Of a stretch of 32,608 bases of DNA, positions 16,285 to 23,620 are shown piece by piece. The stretch comes from Acidobacteriota bacterium (GTDB lineage Bacteria; Acidobacteriota; Terriglobia; Bryobacterales; Bryobacteraceae), in contig VFZW01000026.1 of the NCBI GenBank assembly GCA_016871055.1, forward strand, positions 1 through 32,608, given 5' to 3'. The first letter of the stretch is position 1. The number at the start of each line of letters is the position of its first letter. The position numbers were made by a program, and so were the translations under genes. The notes beneath the pieces are model-generated. The model had not been told where the DNA came from and made no database searches. It saw nothing but the letters and a program-made list of their open reading frames with translations.

Positions 16285-17103
16285 CTACCGCTTGAACGCC
16301 TCGTCGATCGACGTCAATTCGCGGTTCTGATGATACTCGTAGAGCGACCCATGCAACTCATTCCCGCCGCGCTTGATGATCGTGTTGAACTGCCCGCCCG
16401 AGGAATGCCCGAACTCGGGCGAAAACTGATTCTGCTGGACCGTGAACTCGGCGACGGCTTCATTGGACACGGCGATTTGCACGCCCGTCGTTGAGCGATT
16501 GTTGTTGTCGACGCCCTCCACCATGAAGTTGTTGTTGGTCGGACGCTGGCCGCCCACCGAAGGGCCCGTGCCGTACCCCGCGCTGCCCGAGCTGGTCACA
16601 CCCGCGTTCAACAGCGAAAGATTGATTACGCCTAACGCCGTCGGCCCAACGCCGACGCCGAACATCGGAATGCGTTGTACCTGTTTACCTTCGAAGGTGT
16701 TGGTGACATGCGCAGTTGTGGTGTCGATTACCGCGCTGGCTTCTTTTACTTCAATCGTGCTGGCCACCGAACCAACTTCAAGCGTCACGTTGATCGCCGC
16801 AGTCTTGTTCGTTTCGATGCGTACGTTGTTGACTCCGAAGGCCGTAAATCCCGTCATCGTCGCGGTCAACTTATAGTTACCCGCTAAAACGTTATTAAAT
16901 CGATACGCGCCGATCTCGCTGGAAGTCGTCGTCGATTTGACGCCCGTGGCGATGTTCTCAATCGTCACTGTCGCTCTCCCGACCGCCGCTCCGCTGGCGT
17001 CCGATACGATTCCAATTAGGTTCCCGTCCATGGCTTGGCCGAATCCGGGTAAGGACGTGGCGGCCAGAAATGCAAGTGTAGTGAGTGTTTTTGAATAAGT
17101 CAC
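16285..17103 (-). CDS. TonB-dependent receptor, N-terminal part (signal peptide, CarboxypepD_reg-like domain, plug)
   Basis: A 272-residue piece. GTG 17103 is the best start: it has AGGGGGAT just upstream and gives TYSKTLTTLAFLAATSLPGFGQ, a signal peptide. Then comes a carboxypeptidase-regulatory-like domain (GIVSDASGAAVGRATVTI, YRFNNVLAGNYKLTATMTGF) and the start of the plug (IEVKEASAVIDTTTAHV, GGQRPTNNNFMVEGVDNNN, GHSSGGQFNTIIKRGGNELH). The text ends ELTSIDEAFKR-stop at TAG 16285-16287. In the same frame the sequence continues GNRSRPPRSDINRLGATLGGPV, the expected continuation (homologues have a residue such as Gln here). A CAG-to-TAG change would break the gene at codon 273 of about 1,086. 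As it stands, no functional receptor is made unless the stop is suppressed or is an assembly error. Confidence 0.8.
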   Translation of the reverse strand: MTYSKTLTTLAFLAATSLPGFGQAMDGNLIGIVSDASGAAVGRATVTIENIATGVKSTTTSSEIGAYRFNNVLAGNYKLTATMTGFTAFGVNNVRIETNKTAAINVTLEVGSVASTIEVKEASAVIDTTTAHVTNTFEGKQVQRIPMFGVGVGPTALGVINLSLLNAGVTSSGSAGYGTGPSVGGQRPTNNNFMVEGVDNNNRSTTGVQIAVSNEAVAEFTVQQNQFSPEFGHSSGGQFNTIIKRGGNELHGSLYEYHQNRELTSIDEAFKR

Positions 17104-17106
17104 GGT

Positions 17107-17132
17107 TGATCCCCCTGAATGATCCCCCTGAA
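17107..17132 (-). repeat. Perfect 13-nt tandem repeat carrying the Shine-Dalgarno of the TonB gene
   Basis: The unit TGATCCCCCTGAA occurs twice head to tail (17107-17119 and 17120-17132). On the mRNA strand each copy reads TTCAGGGGGATCA, so the purine-rich ribosome site AGGGGGAT is duplicated, the nearer copy directly before GTG 17103. Confidence 0.75.
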
Positions 17133-17144
17133 GGCAGGTTTCGG

Positions 17145-17173
17145 GCCTAGCGCACCGGCGAAGTGCGCTAGGC
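17145..17173 (-). promoter_or_regulatory. 11-bp perfect stem-loop in the TonB receptor leader
   Basis: GCCTAGCGCAC (17145-17155) is followed by a 7-nt loop and the exact inverted copy GTGCGCTAGGC (17163-17173). It lies between a TATACT -10 (17188-17193) and the ribosome site, so it would be in the first half of the 5' untranslated mRNA. No T run follows on either strand, so it is not an ordinary intrinsic terminator. It could be an RNA control hairpin or a dyad operator for a regulator. Confidence 0.6.
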
Positions 17174-17187
17174 GCGAGTTCAACCAA

Positions 17188-17193
17188 AGTATA
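17188..17193 (-). promoter_or_regulatory. -10 element for the TonB receptor gene
   Basis: TATACT on the minus strand, about 85 nt before GTG 17103. No clear -35 is visible. The start point it predicts leaves a leader of roughly 75-80 nt holding the stem-loop and the tandem repeat. Confidence 0.45.
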
Positions 17194-17256
17194 GGGACCA
17201 ACCGCACCAACCACGGAGTGGGTTGGGGCGAACTGCTGACGGAGTGTGGCGAGTAG

Positions 17257-18102
17257 CTACTTCCCGATGTGTTTACCTGAACCGTGGGGTAGAACGTTAC
17301 TTAGAAAAGCTCGGTGCGACTCAGGTTCCGGGCTGTAACCGAAACACGCCGTCGTTCCGCCATCGACCGCCAGCACTTGCCCCGTCACATAGCTAGACGC
17401 GTCCGATGCAAGAAAGACAATCGGTCCATCCAACTCTTTCAACTCCCCGGTCCTCTGCAGCGCCGCGCTGCCCATCGCGAACTTCCGATAGTCCGGATTC
17501 TTCAAAACCGGTTCCGACATCTCCGACGGAAACCACCCCGGCGCGATCGCATTCACCCGTACGCCTCGATCCCCCCAACTCGCCGCCAGATTCCGCGTGA
17601 TCTGAATCACCGCGCCCTTCGACGCCTGATACCCCGTCGGTCCATCCGGCCATCCGTTAATGCCCGCAATCGAGGCGATGTTGACGATCGATCCCCCCTT
17701 GCCATCGGCCAGCATTCGCGCGCCGATCTCCCGGCAGCAATACCACAGCCCCGTGACGTTCACCTGAATCGTCTGCGCGAACGCATCATAAGGGATCTTC
17801 TCTGGTGTTGGCCCGCCGTCGGCTGCGATCCCCGCGGCGTTCAGCAATATGTCGACGCGCCCCATCTGATCCCATGCCTCGGCCATCGCCGTACGCACCG
17901 ACTCTTCACTAGCGACATCGCACCCGATCGCCAGCGCGCCGTTCCCAATCCGCGAGGCGAGATCGGTAAGCCGTTCCTTCCGCCGCGCCAGCAGCGCCAC
18001 CCGCGCTCCCGCGCGCGCCAGCACCTCCGCCATCTGCGCGCCGATGCCCGACGACGCACCCGTAATCACCGCGTTTCGCCCGCTTAAGTCGATAGTGAAC
18101 AT
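17257..18102 (-). CDS. Short-chain dehydrogenase/reductase (FabG-like SDR)
   Basis: A 281-residue classical SDR acting on an alcohol/ketone pair with NAD(P). The cofactor motif T14-GASSGIG, NAAG at 88-91, N115, and the active site S144, Y158, K162 (YQASK) are all present. CDVASEESV and the C-terminal SDASSYVTGQVLAVDGG are typical of FabG-like/gluconate-5-dehydrogenase-like enzymes. ARR after strand 2 suggests NADP preference, which is inferred. About 30 extra residues follow the usual end (YSPEPESHRAFLSNVLPHG). The ATG at 18102 is 9 nt after the stop of the DUF5615 gene, so it may be cotranscribed with the small pair upstream. Substrate unknown. Confidence 0.9.
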   Translation of the reverse strand: MFTIDLSGRNAVITGASSGIGAQMAEVLARAGARVALLARRKERLTDLASRIGNGALAIGCDVASEESVRTAMAEAWDQMGRVDILLNAAGIAADGGPTPEKIPYDAFAQTIQVNVTGLWYCCREIGARMLADGKGGSIVNIASIAGINGWPDGPTGYQASKGAVIQITRNLAASWGDRGVRVNAIAPGWFPSEMSEPVLKNPDYRKFAMGSAALQRTGELKELDGPIVFLASDASSYVTGQVLAVDGGTTACFGYSPEPESHRAFLSNVLPHGSGKHIGK

Positions 18103-18111
18103 CTGTCCAGT

Positions 18112-18489
18112 CTACTGCGAAACGTTGCCGTGCAGCCTCCGGATTCGAATCCGAGTTTCGTCGATGATGCAGGGCCATTCCTCATCCGGCACGTTGTCCA
18201 ACAGTCTCGCGAGAGCTTCTGGCGTACGCTTCGGCGATGTCGGCCAGACGCGCAGCCGCACAATGCCCGCGTGAGTGCCCAAGGGAAACGTACGTGCATC
18301 GGCGAAGTCCTCGTCGAATGTAACGACGATTGCTCCGGTTCGCTGCGCCCACTCAAAAACCTGAATGTCCGTGGCACGGTTCAAACCCAACTCGCGCGTA
18401 TGCTGAACGGTCCACTCCGGCCTTCGTTCACGTAGGAAACCAAGAGCCTCAAGGACGACATTCTGGTCAAGCAGAATCGACAGTTTCAA
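18112..18489 (-). CDS. DUF5615 PIN-like protein, probable toxin partner
   Basis: A 125-residue protein. It opens with LSILLDQNVVLEALGFLRER, the D-x-N motif of the PIN-like DUF5615 (Mut7-C-like) family, followed by TDIQVFEWAQRTGAIVVTFDEDFAD, with acidic residues placed as in PIN nucleases. The remainder (HAGIVRLRVWPTSPKRTPEAL) also fits. It overlaps the upstream DUF433 gene by ATGA. This gene order is the known DUF433-DUF5615 arrangement and is taken to be a toxin-antitoxin module; cleavage of RNA by this protein has not been shown here. Confidence 0.85.
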   Translation of the reverse strand: MKLSILLDQNVVLEALGFLRERRPEWTVQHTRELGLNRATDIQVFEWAQRTGAIVVTFDEDFADARTFPLGTHAGIVRLRVWPTSPKRTPEALARLLDNVPDEEWPCIIDETRIRIRRLHGNVSQ

Positions 18490-18701
18490 TGGGCGATGAC
18501 TTGTTCCCGATCGATCACCTGAGGCGCGTACTCCAATGCAGACTCCACATCTTCGCGTTCTAAGTCTGGATAGGAATGAAGAATTTGATCAACGCTGCAC
18601 CCGGCCGCGACCATTCCAAGGATATTTCGAACCATGATTCGCGTCCCCCGAATCACGGGCTTCCCGCTGCAGATCTCTGGATTGATTTCGATTCGGCCCA
18701 T
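18486..18701 (-). CDS. DUF433 protein, probable antitoxin
   Basis: A 71-residue protein with the DUF433 signature: IEINPEICSGKPVIRGTRI, then a helix-turn-helix (MVRNILGMVAAGCSVDQIL) and YPDLEREDVESALEYA. The start is ATG 18701, decided by a full AGGAGGTG ribosome site at 18705-18712; the GTG at 18707 lies inside that site. It overlaps the DUF5615 gene by four bases and would bind its own promoter DNA and the toxin, by analogy. Confidence 0.88.
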   Translation of the reverse strand: MGRIEINPEICSGKPVIRGTRIMVRNILGMVAAGCSVDQILHSYPDLEREDVESALEYAPQVIDREQVIAH

Positions 18702-18704
18702 ACT

Positions 18705-18712
18705 CACCTCCT
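18705..18712 (-). promoter_or_regulatory. Consensus Shine-Dalgarno of the DUF433 gene
   Basis: AGGAGGTG on the minus strand, an eight-base match to the anti-SD, 3 nt before ATG 18701. It is the strongest ribosome site seen in the window and fixes the start. Confidence 0.8.
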
Positions 18713-18715
18713 ATC

Positions 18716-20119
18716 CTACCGCTCCTTACACGCAAAATTCGCCGCGTCGTTCACGCTCCCCGAACCCCTGTAAACCGCCACCTTCGGATACGGACACAAC
18801 GGCCTCGTCATATCGACGACGCCATTCCCCACCCGTGCCGCCACAATCGATTCCGGCGCCACGCCCTCCTCCCGCCACCGCTCCATCGCCGCCAGCGCGT
18901 TGAACTGATTCGGTCCCGATCCCCCGCCGCAATGCGCCATCCCAGGGATCATGAACAGCCGCACCCAGTCTCTGCCAACAGGCTTGATCTTGCCGTAGTA
19001 GTCGATCGAATTCAGCGGCGAAATCGCCCCGCCCGAGCCCCCATCGCTCCACCCGTGATAGATCAGCAGCTTCCCGCCGCGCGCCTTGAACTTCGAAAAA
19101 TCGGCATCGCGCGCCTCAATGAATCCAGCCTTCTCCTGCGCCATCGCCACATCGCGTTCGATATCAAACGTCTTCCAGTCCCAAGCCGGATCCTGCCGCG
19201 ACACATCCCGAAACATCCCCAGGTCGATCGAGCCAGGTTCTTTCGCCGCGCCTGGAAGCAACCACCCGCGTTCGCCCCCGCGCACCAGCCCCGGGTAGAT
19301 CAACGAGCCATCCTTGCGCCGCGCATCCGAGTACGCCATCCGCACCGTCGCCAGTTGGCCCGCGGTCAGACACGAATCGCTATCGCCGTTCTTGCACAAC
19401 AACGCCGCCGGATCGTACGAACACTTCCGTGGATCGTCGAGCAGGCCATCGATCACGCCGTCGATCCCATCGCAAGCCGCAATCACCGCGTCGTTCAACA
19501 ACGCCGTCTTCACCGCCGGCAGCGCCCGCGCCGGATCCTTCAACACCGCAACCATAATGTCCATCCGCCAGCCGCACAGTTCGATCTGATTATTTGCCGG
19601 CGCTCCCGCAATCATGCCGTCGAAGTCTTCCGGATACCGTAGCGCCGACATCAATCCTTGCCGCCCGCCGGTTGAGCAACCCTGCCAATATGCCAACCGC
19701 GCCGCCCGTCCATAATGCGCCACGATCAACGACTTTGCCGCGACCGTCATCTCATGCACCGCGCGATACGCGAAGTCGATGACCTTCTCGGGGTGCCCGA
19801 TCGCAAACCCCGTGCCGCCGCCCTCATGCCCCGTATCGGTCGAGGCCGCGGCATAGCCCTCGCGCACTCCCGCCGCCAGGCCATTGCGGTTGATCGAGCC
19901 GACAAACCCGCCGCCTCCAACGCCCAGAAACTTTCCGTTCCACCGCACCGGCAGCCAGACTTCGGCCTTGATGATGGAATCGGCCGCCGGCGTCAGCGTC
20001 ACCGCCACCCGGCAATGCGTTGGCAGCGATTCCACCGCGGTAACAAACGGCATTCGAATCGACTCACAAGGCGTCTGCGCCAACGCCGCGGACGAAAGCA
20101 GCAGTAGAAACCGTTTCAT
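18716..20119 (-). CDS. Tannase/feruloyl esterase family hydrolase
   Basis: A 467-residue exported esterase (signal peptide MKRFLLLLSSAALAQ). Tannase-family enzymes split ester bonds of gallate or ferulate in plant polyphenols. The full CS-D-HC catalytic set can be seen: C148-S149 in GCSTGGRQG, D359 in YHGWSDGG, and H396-C397 in GMAHCGGG, with C148 and C397 able to form the disulfide next to the active site. DGIDGVIDG at about 217-225 is the calcium loop of the lid domain. The length is about that of single-domain bacterial members. A TATACT lies only 8 nt before ATG 20119. The gene stands between two small toxin-antitoxin pairs. Confidence 0.93.
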   Translation of the reverse strand: MKRFLLLLSSAALAQTPCESIRMPFVTAVESLPTHCRVAVTLTPAADSIIKAEVWLPVRWNGKFLGVGGGGFVGSINRNGLAAGVREGYAAASTDTGHEGGGTGFAIGHPEKVIDFAYRAVHEMTVAAKSLIVAHYGRAARLAYWQGCSTGGRQGLMSALRYPEDFDGMIAGAPANNQIELCGWRMDIMVAVLKDPARALPAVKTALLNDAVIAACDGIDGVIDGLLDDPRKCSYDPAALLCKNGDSDSCLTAGQLATVRMAYSDARRKDGSLIYPGLVRGGERGWLLPGAAKEPGSIDLGMFRDVSRQDPAWDWKTFDIERDVAMAQEKAGFIEARDADFSKFKARGGKLLIYHGWSDGGSGGAISPLNSIDYYGKIKPVGRDWVRLFMIPGMAHCGGGSGPNQFNALAAMERWREEGVAPESIVAARVGNGVVDMTRPLCPYPKVAVYRGSGSVNDAANFACKER

Positions 20120-20127
20120 GGCCGATG

Positions 20128-20166
20128 AGTATATCGCGCGCGCCGTAACAACCTGAGTGGTACTAT
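20128..20166. promoter_or_regulatory. Divergent -10 elements for the tannase and the RHH antitoxin
   Basis: TATACT (minus strand, 20128-20133) ends 8 nt before tannase ATG 20119. TACTAT (plus strand, 20161-20166) ends 11 nt before antitoxin ATG 20178. Start points about 7 nt after each hexamer would leave leaders of 0-5 nt. No good -35 is visible for either. Confidence 0.45.
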
Positions 20167-20177
20167 GAAATCACACT

Positions 20178-20471
20178 ATGAATGTGCCTAAATCGGCAAC
20201 AAGCCGAGCCCATGTAGTCCTCCCGGTCGATCTCGTTGCCGCCATCGACGAATTGGTCGGCAAGCGCGGCCGCAGCGCATTCCTCACCGAAATCGCGCAG
20301 CGCGAAATCAAGATTCGCCGCCAGCGGCAGGCGATCCGGGAGGCCGCTGGTTCGTGGGATCTGGCCGCGCATCCCGAACTTGCGCAAGGCGGCGCGGCAT
20401 GGGAACGCCGGATCCGCGCGCTGGACAACGCTCGGATCGAAAAATTGGAACGCTCACGGAATCGAAAGTGA
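20178..20471 (+). CDS. Ribbon-helix-helix-type antitoxin
   Basis: A 97-residue protein. The N-terminal HVVLPVDLVAAIDELVGKRGRSAFLTEI has the pattern of a ribbon-helix-helix DNA-binding domain (strand, helix, a Gly-rich turn with R-S-x-F, helix). The C-terminal half (REAAGSWDLAAHPELAQGG) is the toxin-neutralising type of tail. It overlaps the following PIN gene by GTGA, the usual order for vapBC. It probably represses its own promoter, which is short and close. Confidence 0.82.
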   Translation: MNVPKSATSRAHVVLPVDLVAAIDELVGKRGRSAFLTEIAQREIKIRRQRQAIREAAGSWDLAAHPELAQGGAAWERRIRALDNARIEKLERSRNRK

Positions 20472-20866
20472 CGTACCTGATCGACACAAACGTATTGATC
20501 GATGTCGTCACGGGCCGGAATGGCCGCGCGGAACTCCTCACGCAGTTCTCCTGGCGGAACATCCTACTCGCATGTTGTGCGATCAATGTCACGGAAGTAT
20601 TTGTGGGTATGCGCCCCAAGGAAGAAGCGAAAACGGCCGAGATTCTGCGAAGCCTGGAGTTTTTCCCCATTACTTGGGAAGTCTCTCGCCTCGCGGGTAA
20701 CCTCTATCGCCAGTGGCGCCGCAAAGGCCATACGCTCGGTCTCGCCGACGTTACAATCGCGGCCGTCGCTATCTCCCACGGCCTGGTTCTGGTGACAGAG
20801 AACCACAAACACTTCCCCATGCCGGAAATTCAGCTTCACAAACTCGCCGCCGCAAGCCGCGGCTAA
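20468..20866 (+). CDS. vapC: VapC-like PIN-domain ribonuclease toxin
   Basis: A 132-residue PIN protein starting at GTG 20468, which overlaps the antitoxin stop. The acidic active-site residues are in place: D6 in YLIDTNVLID, E43 in INVTEVFVG, D94 in LGLADVTIAA, and the late motif LVLVTENHKHF. VapC toxins cut specific RNAs and are held by the partner antitoxin. Length and motif spacing are normal. It looks intact. Confidence 0.9.
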   Translation: MTYLIDTNVLIDVVTGRNGRAELLTQFSWRNILLACCAINVTEVFVGMRPKEEAKTAEILRSLEFFPITWEVSRLAGNLYRQWRRKGHTLGLADVTIAAVAISHGLVLVTENHKHFPMPEIQLHKLAAASRG

Positions 20867-20869
20867 CGA

Positions 20870-21217
20870 ATCCAGCGTTCGCGTGAGCCCATCGTGGATG
20901 CGGGCCGTGGACCCTTCGCGGAGCGGCAGAAGGCTCTCGCCTGGGGCAAGATCGCACAAATTTACGCCGCTCGCGGCGACTATCGCACGGCGATCAACGT
21001 TCTAGAATCCGAAGTCGTGCCCGTGGCCATTAAACTTGGTGACGAAACCAACCTCGTCGGTCACCGCGCCCAACTCGCGATCTGGCTCTACGATCAAGAC
21101 TCCGCCCGCGCCACCACCCTCTTCCAGCAATCCCTCACCGCGGCTCGCCGAATGCGGCCGCCGGTCGTTCCGCAAATCGAATCCCTCATGAAAGAACACG
21201 GCATCCCAATCGAATAG
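20870..21217 (+). pseudogene. TPR-like remnant
   Basis: The frame after the VapC stop reads about 115 residues without ATG start or ribosome site (a GTG is at 20894): ALAWGKIAQIYAARGDYRTA and then VLESEVVPVAIKLGDE, LAIWLYDQDSARATTLFQQSL. The A-G-x-Y and W-L-Y-D-Q patterns resemble tetratricopeptide helices. It is too short for a stand-alone TPR protein and starts abruptly, so I read it as the tail of a larger gene removed when the toxin-antitoxin pair came in. It could also be a small translated protein. It ends 3 nt from the PQQ dehydrogenase stop. Confidence 0.5.
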
Positions 21218-21220
21218 CCG

Positions 21221-22792
21221 CTACTCCACCCCAAACACCAACAGCACATGCCGCGCCGAGATCGCCACATACTGCTTCCCATCCACCTTGTAGGTGATCG
21301 GATTCGCCACGATCCCGCCGCCCGCCTCGAACCGCCACAGTAGATCCCCCTTCGAGGCATCGAGCGCAAAAAACGACGTCCCGTTCGACCCAAACACTAA
21401 CCCCCCAGCTGTTGTCATCAAGCCCGCGTGCGACGGCACATGCAGCCGGTACTCCCACTTCATCTCGCCGGTGACAACATCCAAAGCCCGCACCGCGCCC
21501 CATGGCTGCTCCGCCTTATTCGGCCTTTGTCCGCCGCCATTGAAGAACGACCCGGCTTTGAACTCCGCCGCGCCTTTGATGTAGTACGCGCCTTCCTCTT
21601 TCGCGTTGACATAATAAAGCCCCGTTTGCGGACTAAACGTCGACGCATACCAATTCGACCCGCCCCCAAGGCTCGGATACAGCAACACCCCCGCTTCTGT
21701 CGGCGTCGTATTCGGCAGCCGCATCGGCCGCCCCGATTCATCGAGCCCGCTCGCCCACGTCTGCTTCACGAACGGCCGCCCCGCGACGAACTTACCGGAA
21801 ACTCGATCAATCGAATAATAAAATCCGTTTCGATTCGCCAGCACCACTAACTTCCGCTTTTGCCCGCCAACCACGCCATCCGCCAATATCGGCGTCTGCG
21901 TGGAATCCCAGTCGTTCACATCGTGCGGCGTATATTGAAAATGCCACTTCAACTTACCGGTTGACGGGTCCAACGCCACTAAGCTGCTGGAATACAAGTT
22001 ATCGCCTTTGCGCCCATCGCCATTCCAATCCGGTCCCGGATTCCCTGTCCCCCACAGCAGTGTATCGGTCTCGGGATCGTACACGCCAGTTACCCAAGTC
22101 GTCGCCGCGCCCGTCTTGTAACTCTCCCCGGCCCACGTCTCCGCACCCGGCTCGCCTTTGTCGGGTATCGTGTAAAACCGCCATGCGCGTTTGCCGGTCT
22201 TCGCGTCATAGGCGTCGATAAACCCACGCACGCCGAACTCTCCGCCCGCGATGCCGGCGATGACTTTGTCTTTCACCACCAACGGCGCGCCGGTTCCAGA
22301 AAAACCAACCTTTGGATCGGCCATCACGACATCCCATCGCACCGCGCCGGTATTCGCGTTCAACGCCACCAGGTGCGCGTCGATACTCCCGTAATAAACC
22401 GTGTCGCCGAGGATCGCCACCCCGCGATTTACCCTTCCGCAGCATCCGCGAAAGTCGTTGCCGATCTCCCGTCGATAAGTCCACAGCACACGCCCAGTCT
22501 TCGCATCCAGAGCCTCGACAATATTCGGCGGCTTGGTAATGAACATCACGCCATCGGCCACAATCGGCGACGCCTGCACCGTCTCCGTCTCGTTGGCCTG
22601 ATTCATCCACGCCACCCGCAACTTACTCACATTGCCGGTATGGATTTGATCGAGCGGCGAATATCTTTGCCCCGAATAGTTTCTCGAGTACGTCAGCCAG
22701 CTCCCCGGCTCGGCATCGGCATTCAGAATTCGCTCGTACGGCACATTCACCTGCGCCAGCAATACCGGAGTTAAGAACAATAGCAGTCTCAT
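21221..22792 (-). CDS. PQQ-dependent alcohol dehydrogenase (quinoprotein), D-x-D type
   Basis: A 523-residue periplasmic quinoprotein. ATG 22792 overlaps the cytochrome stop by ATGA and gives MRLLLFLTPVLLAQ, a signal peptide. The eight-bladed propeller shows in W-docking repeats such as ALDAKTGRVLW, AYDAKTGKRAW and ALDPSTGKLKW. C117-C118 is the vicinal disulfide of the active site; E185 and N251 (GTGNPG) fit the metal site; D294 is the catalytic base in TPHDVNDWDSTQ. D296, two residues later, matches the extra Asp (D-x-D) that marks lanthanide-dependent enzymes, where calcium enzymes have a small residue. The alcohol substrate is unknown. Electrons probably go to the diheme cytochrome encoded just before it. 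PQQ synthesis genes are not in the window. Confidence 0.92.
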   Translation of the reverse strand: MRLLLFLTPVLLAQVNVPYERILNADAEPGSWLTYSRNYSGQRYSPLDQIHTGNVSKLRVAWMNQANETETVQASPIVADGVMFITKPPNIVEALDAKTGRVLWTYRREIGNDFRGCCGRVNRGVAILGDTVYYGSIDAHLVALNANTGAVRWDVVMADPKVGFSGTGAPLVVKDKVIAGIAGGEFGVRGFIDAYDAKTGKRAWRFYTIPDKGEPGAETWAGESYKTGAATTWVTGVYDPETDTLLWGTGNPGPDWNGDGRKGDNLYSSSLVALDPSTGKLKWHFQYTPHDVNDWDSTQTPILADGVVGGQKRKLVVLANRNGFYYSIDRVSGKFVAGRPFVKQTWASGLDESGRPMRLPNTTPTEAGVLLYPSLGGGSNWYASTFSPQTGLYYVNAKEEGAYYIKGAAEFKAGSFFNGGGQRPNKAEQPWGAVRALDVVTGEMKWEYRLHVPSHAGLMTTAGGLVFGSNGTSFFALDASKGDLLWRFEAGGGIVANPITYKVDGKQYVAISARHVLLVFGVE

Positions 22793-23526
22793 TCGGAATC
22801 CTTCAACGACGCCAGGTAGGCGACAACATCGGTCAACTCGTCTTCGGAAAACGTGCCGCGGTACGACGGCATCGGCGACACTCCTCGCTGCTTCCGCAAC
22901 TCCGCCAACTCTGATTTCCAATACGAATGCACTTTCCCAGACGCATCCCGGACCTGAATCGAAAACGAGTCCTCATTCACCCGCACACCCGTTACGTTCC
23001 CGCCGCTTCGAGGCACAGCCGTGACCAACAGATACCCGTCCGGCACCGCCGATTCCGGTGTCAGTAACGCTTCGCGCAAATACACCGCGCTACGCCGCGA
23101 GCCAACGCCCTGCAACGCCGGCGCCGTAAATCCAGCGTCATGACAACCCGCGCAACCGCCTTTTGTCCGATACAACTCCGCGCCGCGCGCTGCATTGCCC
23201 GGTACCGGTTTAATAGCCACGCGCCCCAACGTCCGGGCATAAGCCGCCGTCTGCCGGATCTCGCGCTCCGACATCGAATGCGCCCCCAGCATCTCCGTGC
23301 CGCCAATGCCGTGTTCGATCACGCGGACCAGCGCGGCGTCGTCGGCAGCCCGCGCAAACCGGGGTTTCGTCAACACCGGCCCTCGTCCGCCTTCGCCCGT
23401 CTGCCCATGACACAGCGCGCACTGATTCTCATACAACTTCCGGCCCGCCGCCAAATCCGCGCGGCCAGTCGGCAACTTCACAACCTCGGCCGCCAGAACC
23501 ACCGCGCCAAAAAGTGCAAGTTTCAT
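22789..23526 (-). CDS. Diheme cytochrome c, partner of the PQQ dehydrogenase
   Basis: A 245-residue periplasmic cytochrome starting at ATG 23526 (signal peptide MKLALFGAVVLAAE). Two heme-binding motifs are present: C36-A-L-C39-H40 and C125-A-G-C128-H129. A likely distal Met is in GTEMLGAHSM for the first heme and in SPMPSYRG for the second. The middle part (VTGVRVNEDSFSIQVRDASG, KSELAELRK) is the domain found between such hemes in acidobacterial proteins next to PQQ enzymes. The end FSEDELTDVVAYLASLK is a typical cytochrome c helix. It is the first gene of a two-gene operon and probably takes electrons from the dehydrogenase toward a terminal oxidase. Confidence 0.93.
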   Translation of the reverse strand: MKLALFGAVVLAAEVVKLPTGRADLAAGRKLYENQCALCHGQTGEGGRGPVLTKPRFARAADDAALVRVIEHGIGGTEMLGAHSMSEREIRQTAAYARTLGRVAIKPVPGNAARGAELYRTKGGCAGCHDAGFTAPALQGVGSRRSAVYLREALLTPESAVPDGYLLVTAVPRSGGNVTGVRVNEDSFSIQVRDASGKVHSYWKSELAELRKQRGVSPMPSYRGTFSEDELTDVVAYLASLKDSE

Positions 23527-23535
23527 CCTGCAAAG

Positions 23536-23565
23536 ATTGTATCCTCGCGTCGATCTCCCTGTCGA
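23536..23565 (-). promoter_or_regulatory. Promoter of the cytochrome c-PQQ dehydrogenase operon
   Basis: TCGACA (minus strand, 23560-23565), an 18-nt spacer, then TACAAT (23536-23541). The -10 ends 9 nt before ATG 23526, so transcription would begin 0-3 nt before the start codon. Confidence 0.55.
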
Positions 23566-23600
23566 AGCCGCAGGATGCGACCGGCCCCTCATCCCGTTGC

Positions 23601-23606
23601 TATACT
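23601..23606 (+). promoter_or_regulatory. -10 element of the ispH-hopanoid operon
   Basis: TATACT at 23601-23606, 14 nt before ATG 23621; the predicted leader is about 7-8 nt. No convincing -35 is seen. It is the only candidate promoter for eight genes, because no later gap exceeds 5 nt. Confidence 0.45.
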
Positions 23607-23620
23607 GAGATTTAACACCT

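Noticed and set aside
490-16287. Reassignment of TAG/TAA to glutamine in this organism
   Set aside because: TAG and TAA also end many intact genes here at the expected place (for example 8538, 10993, 13842, 3241), so general recoding does not fit; at most local suppression is possible.
17145-17173. Hairpin as an intrinsic terminator after the SDR gene
   Set aside because: No T run follows on the minus strand, and it lies 84 nt past the SDR stop and downstream of the TonB -10.
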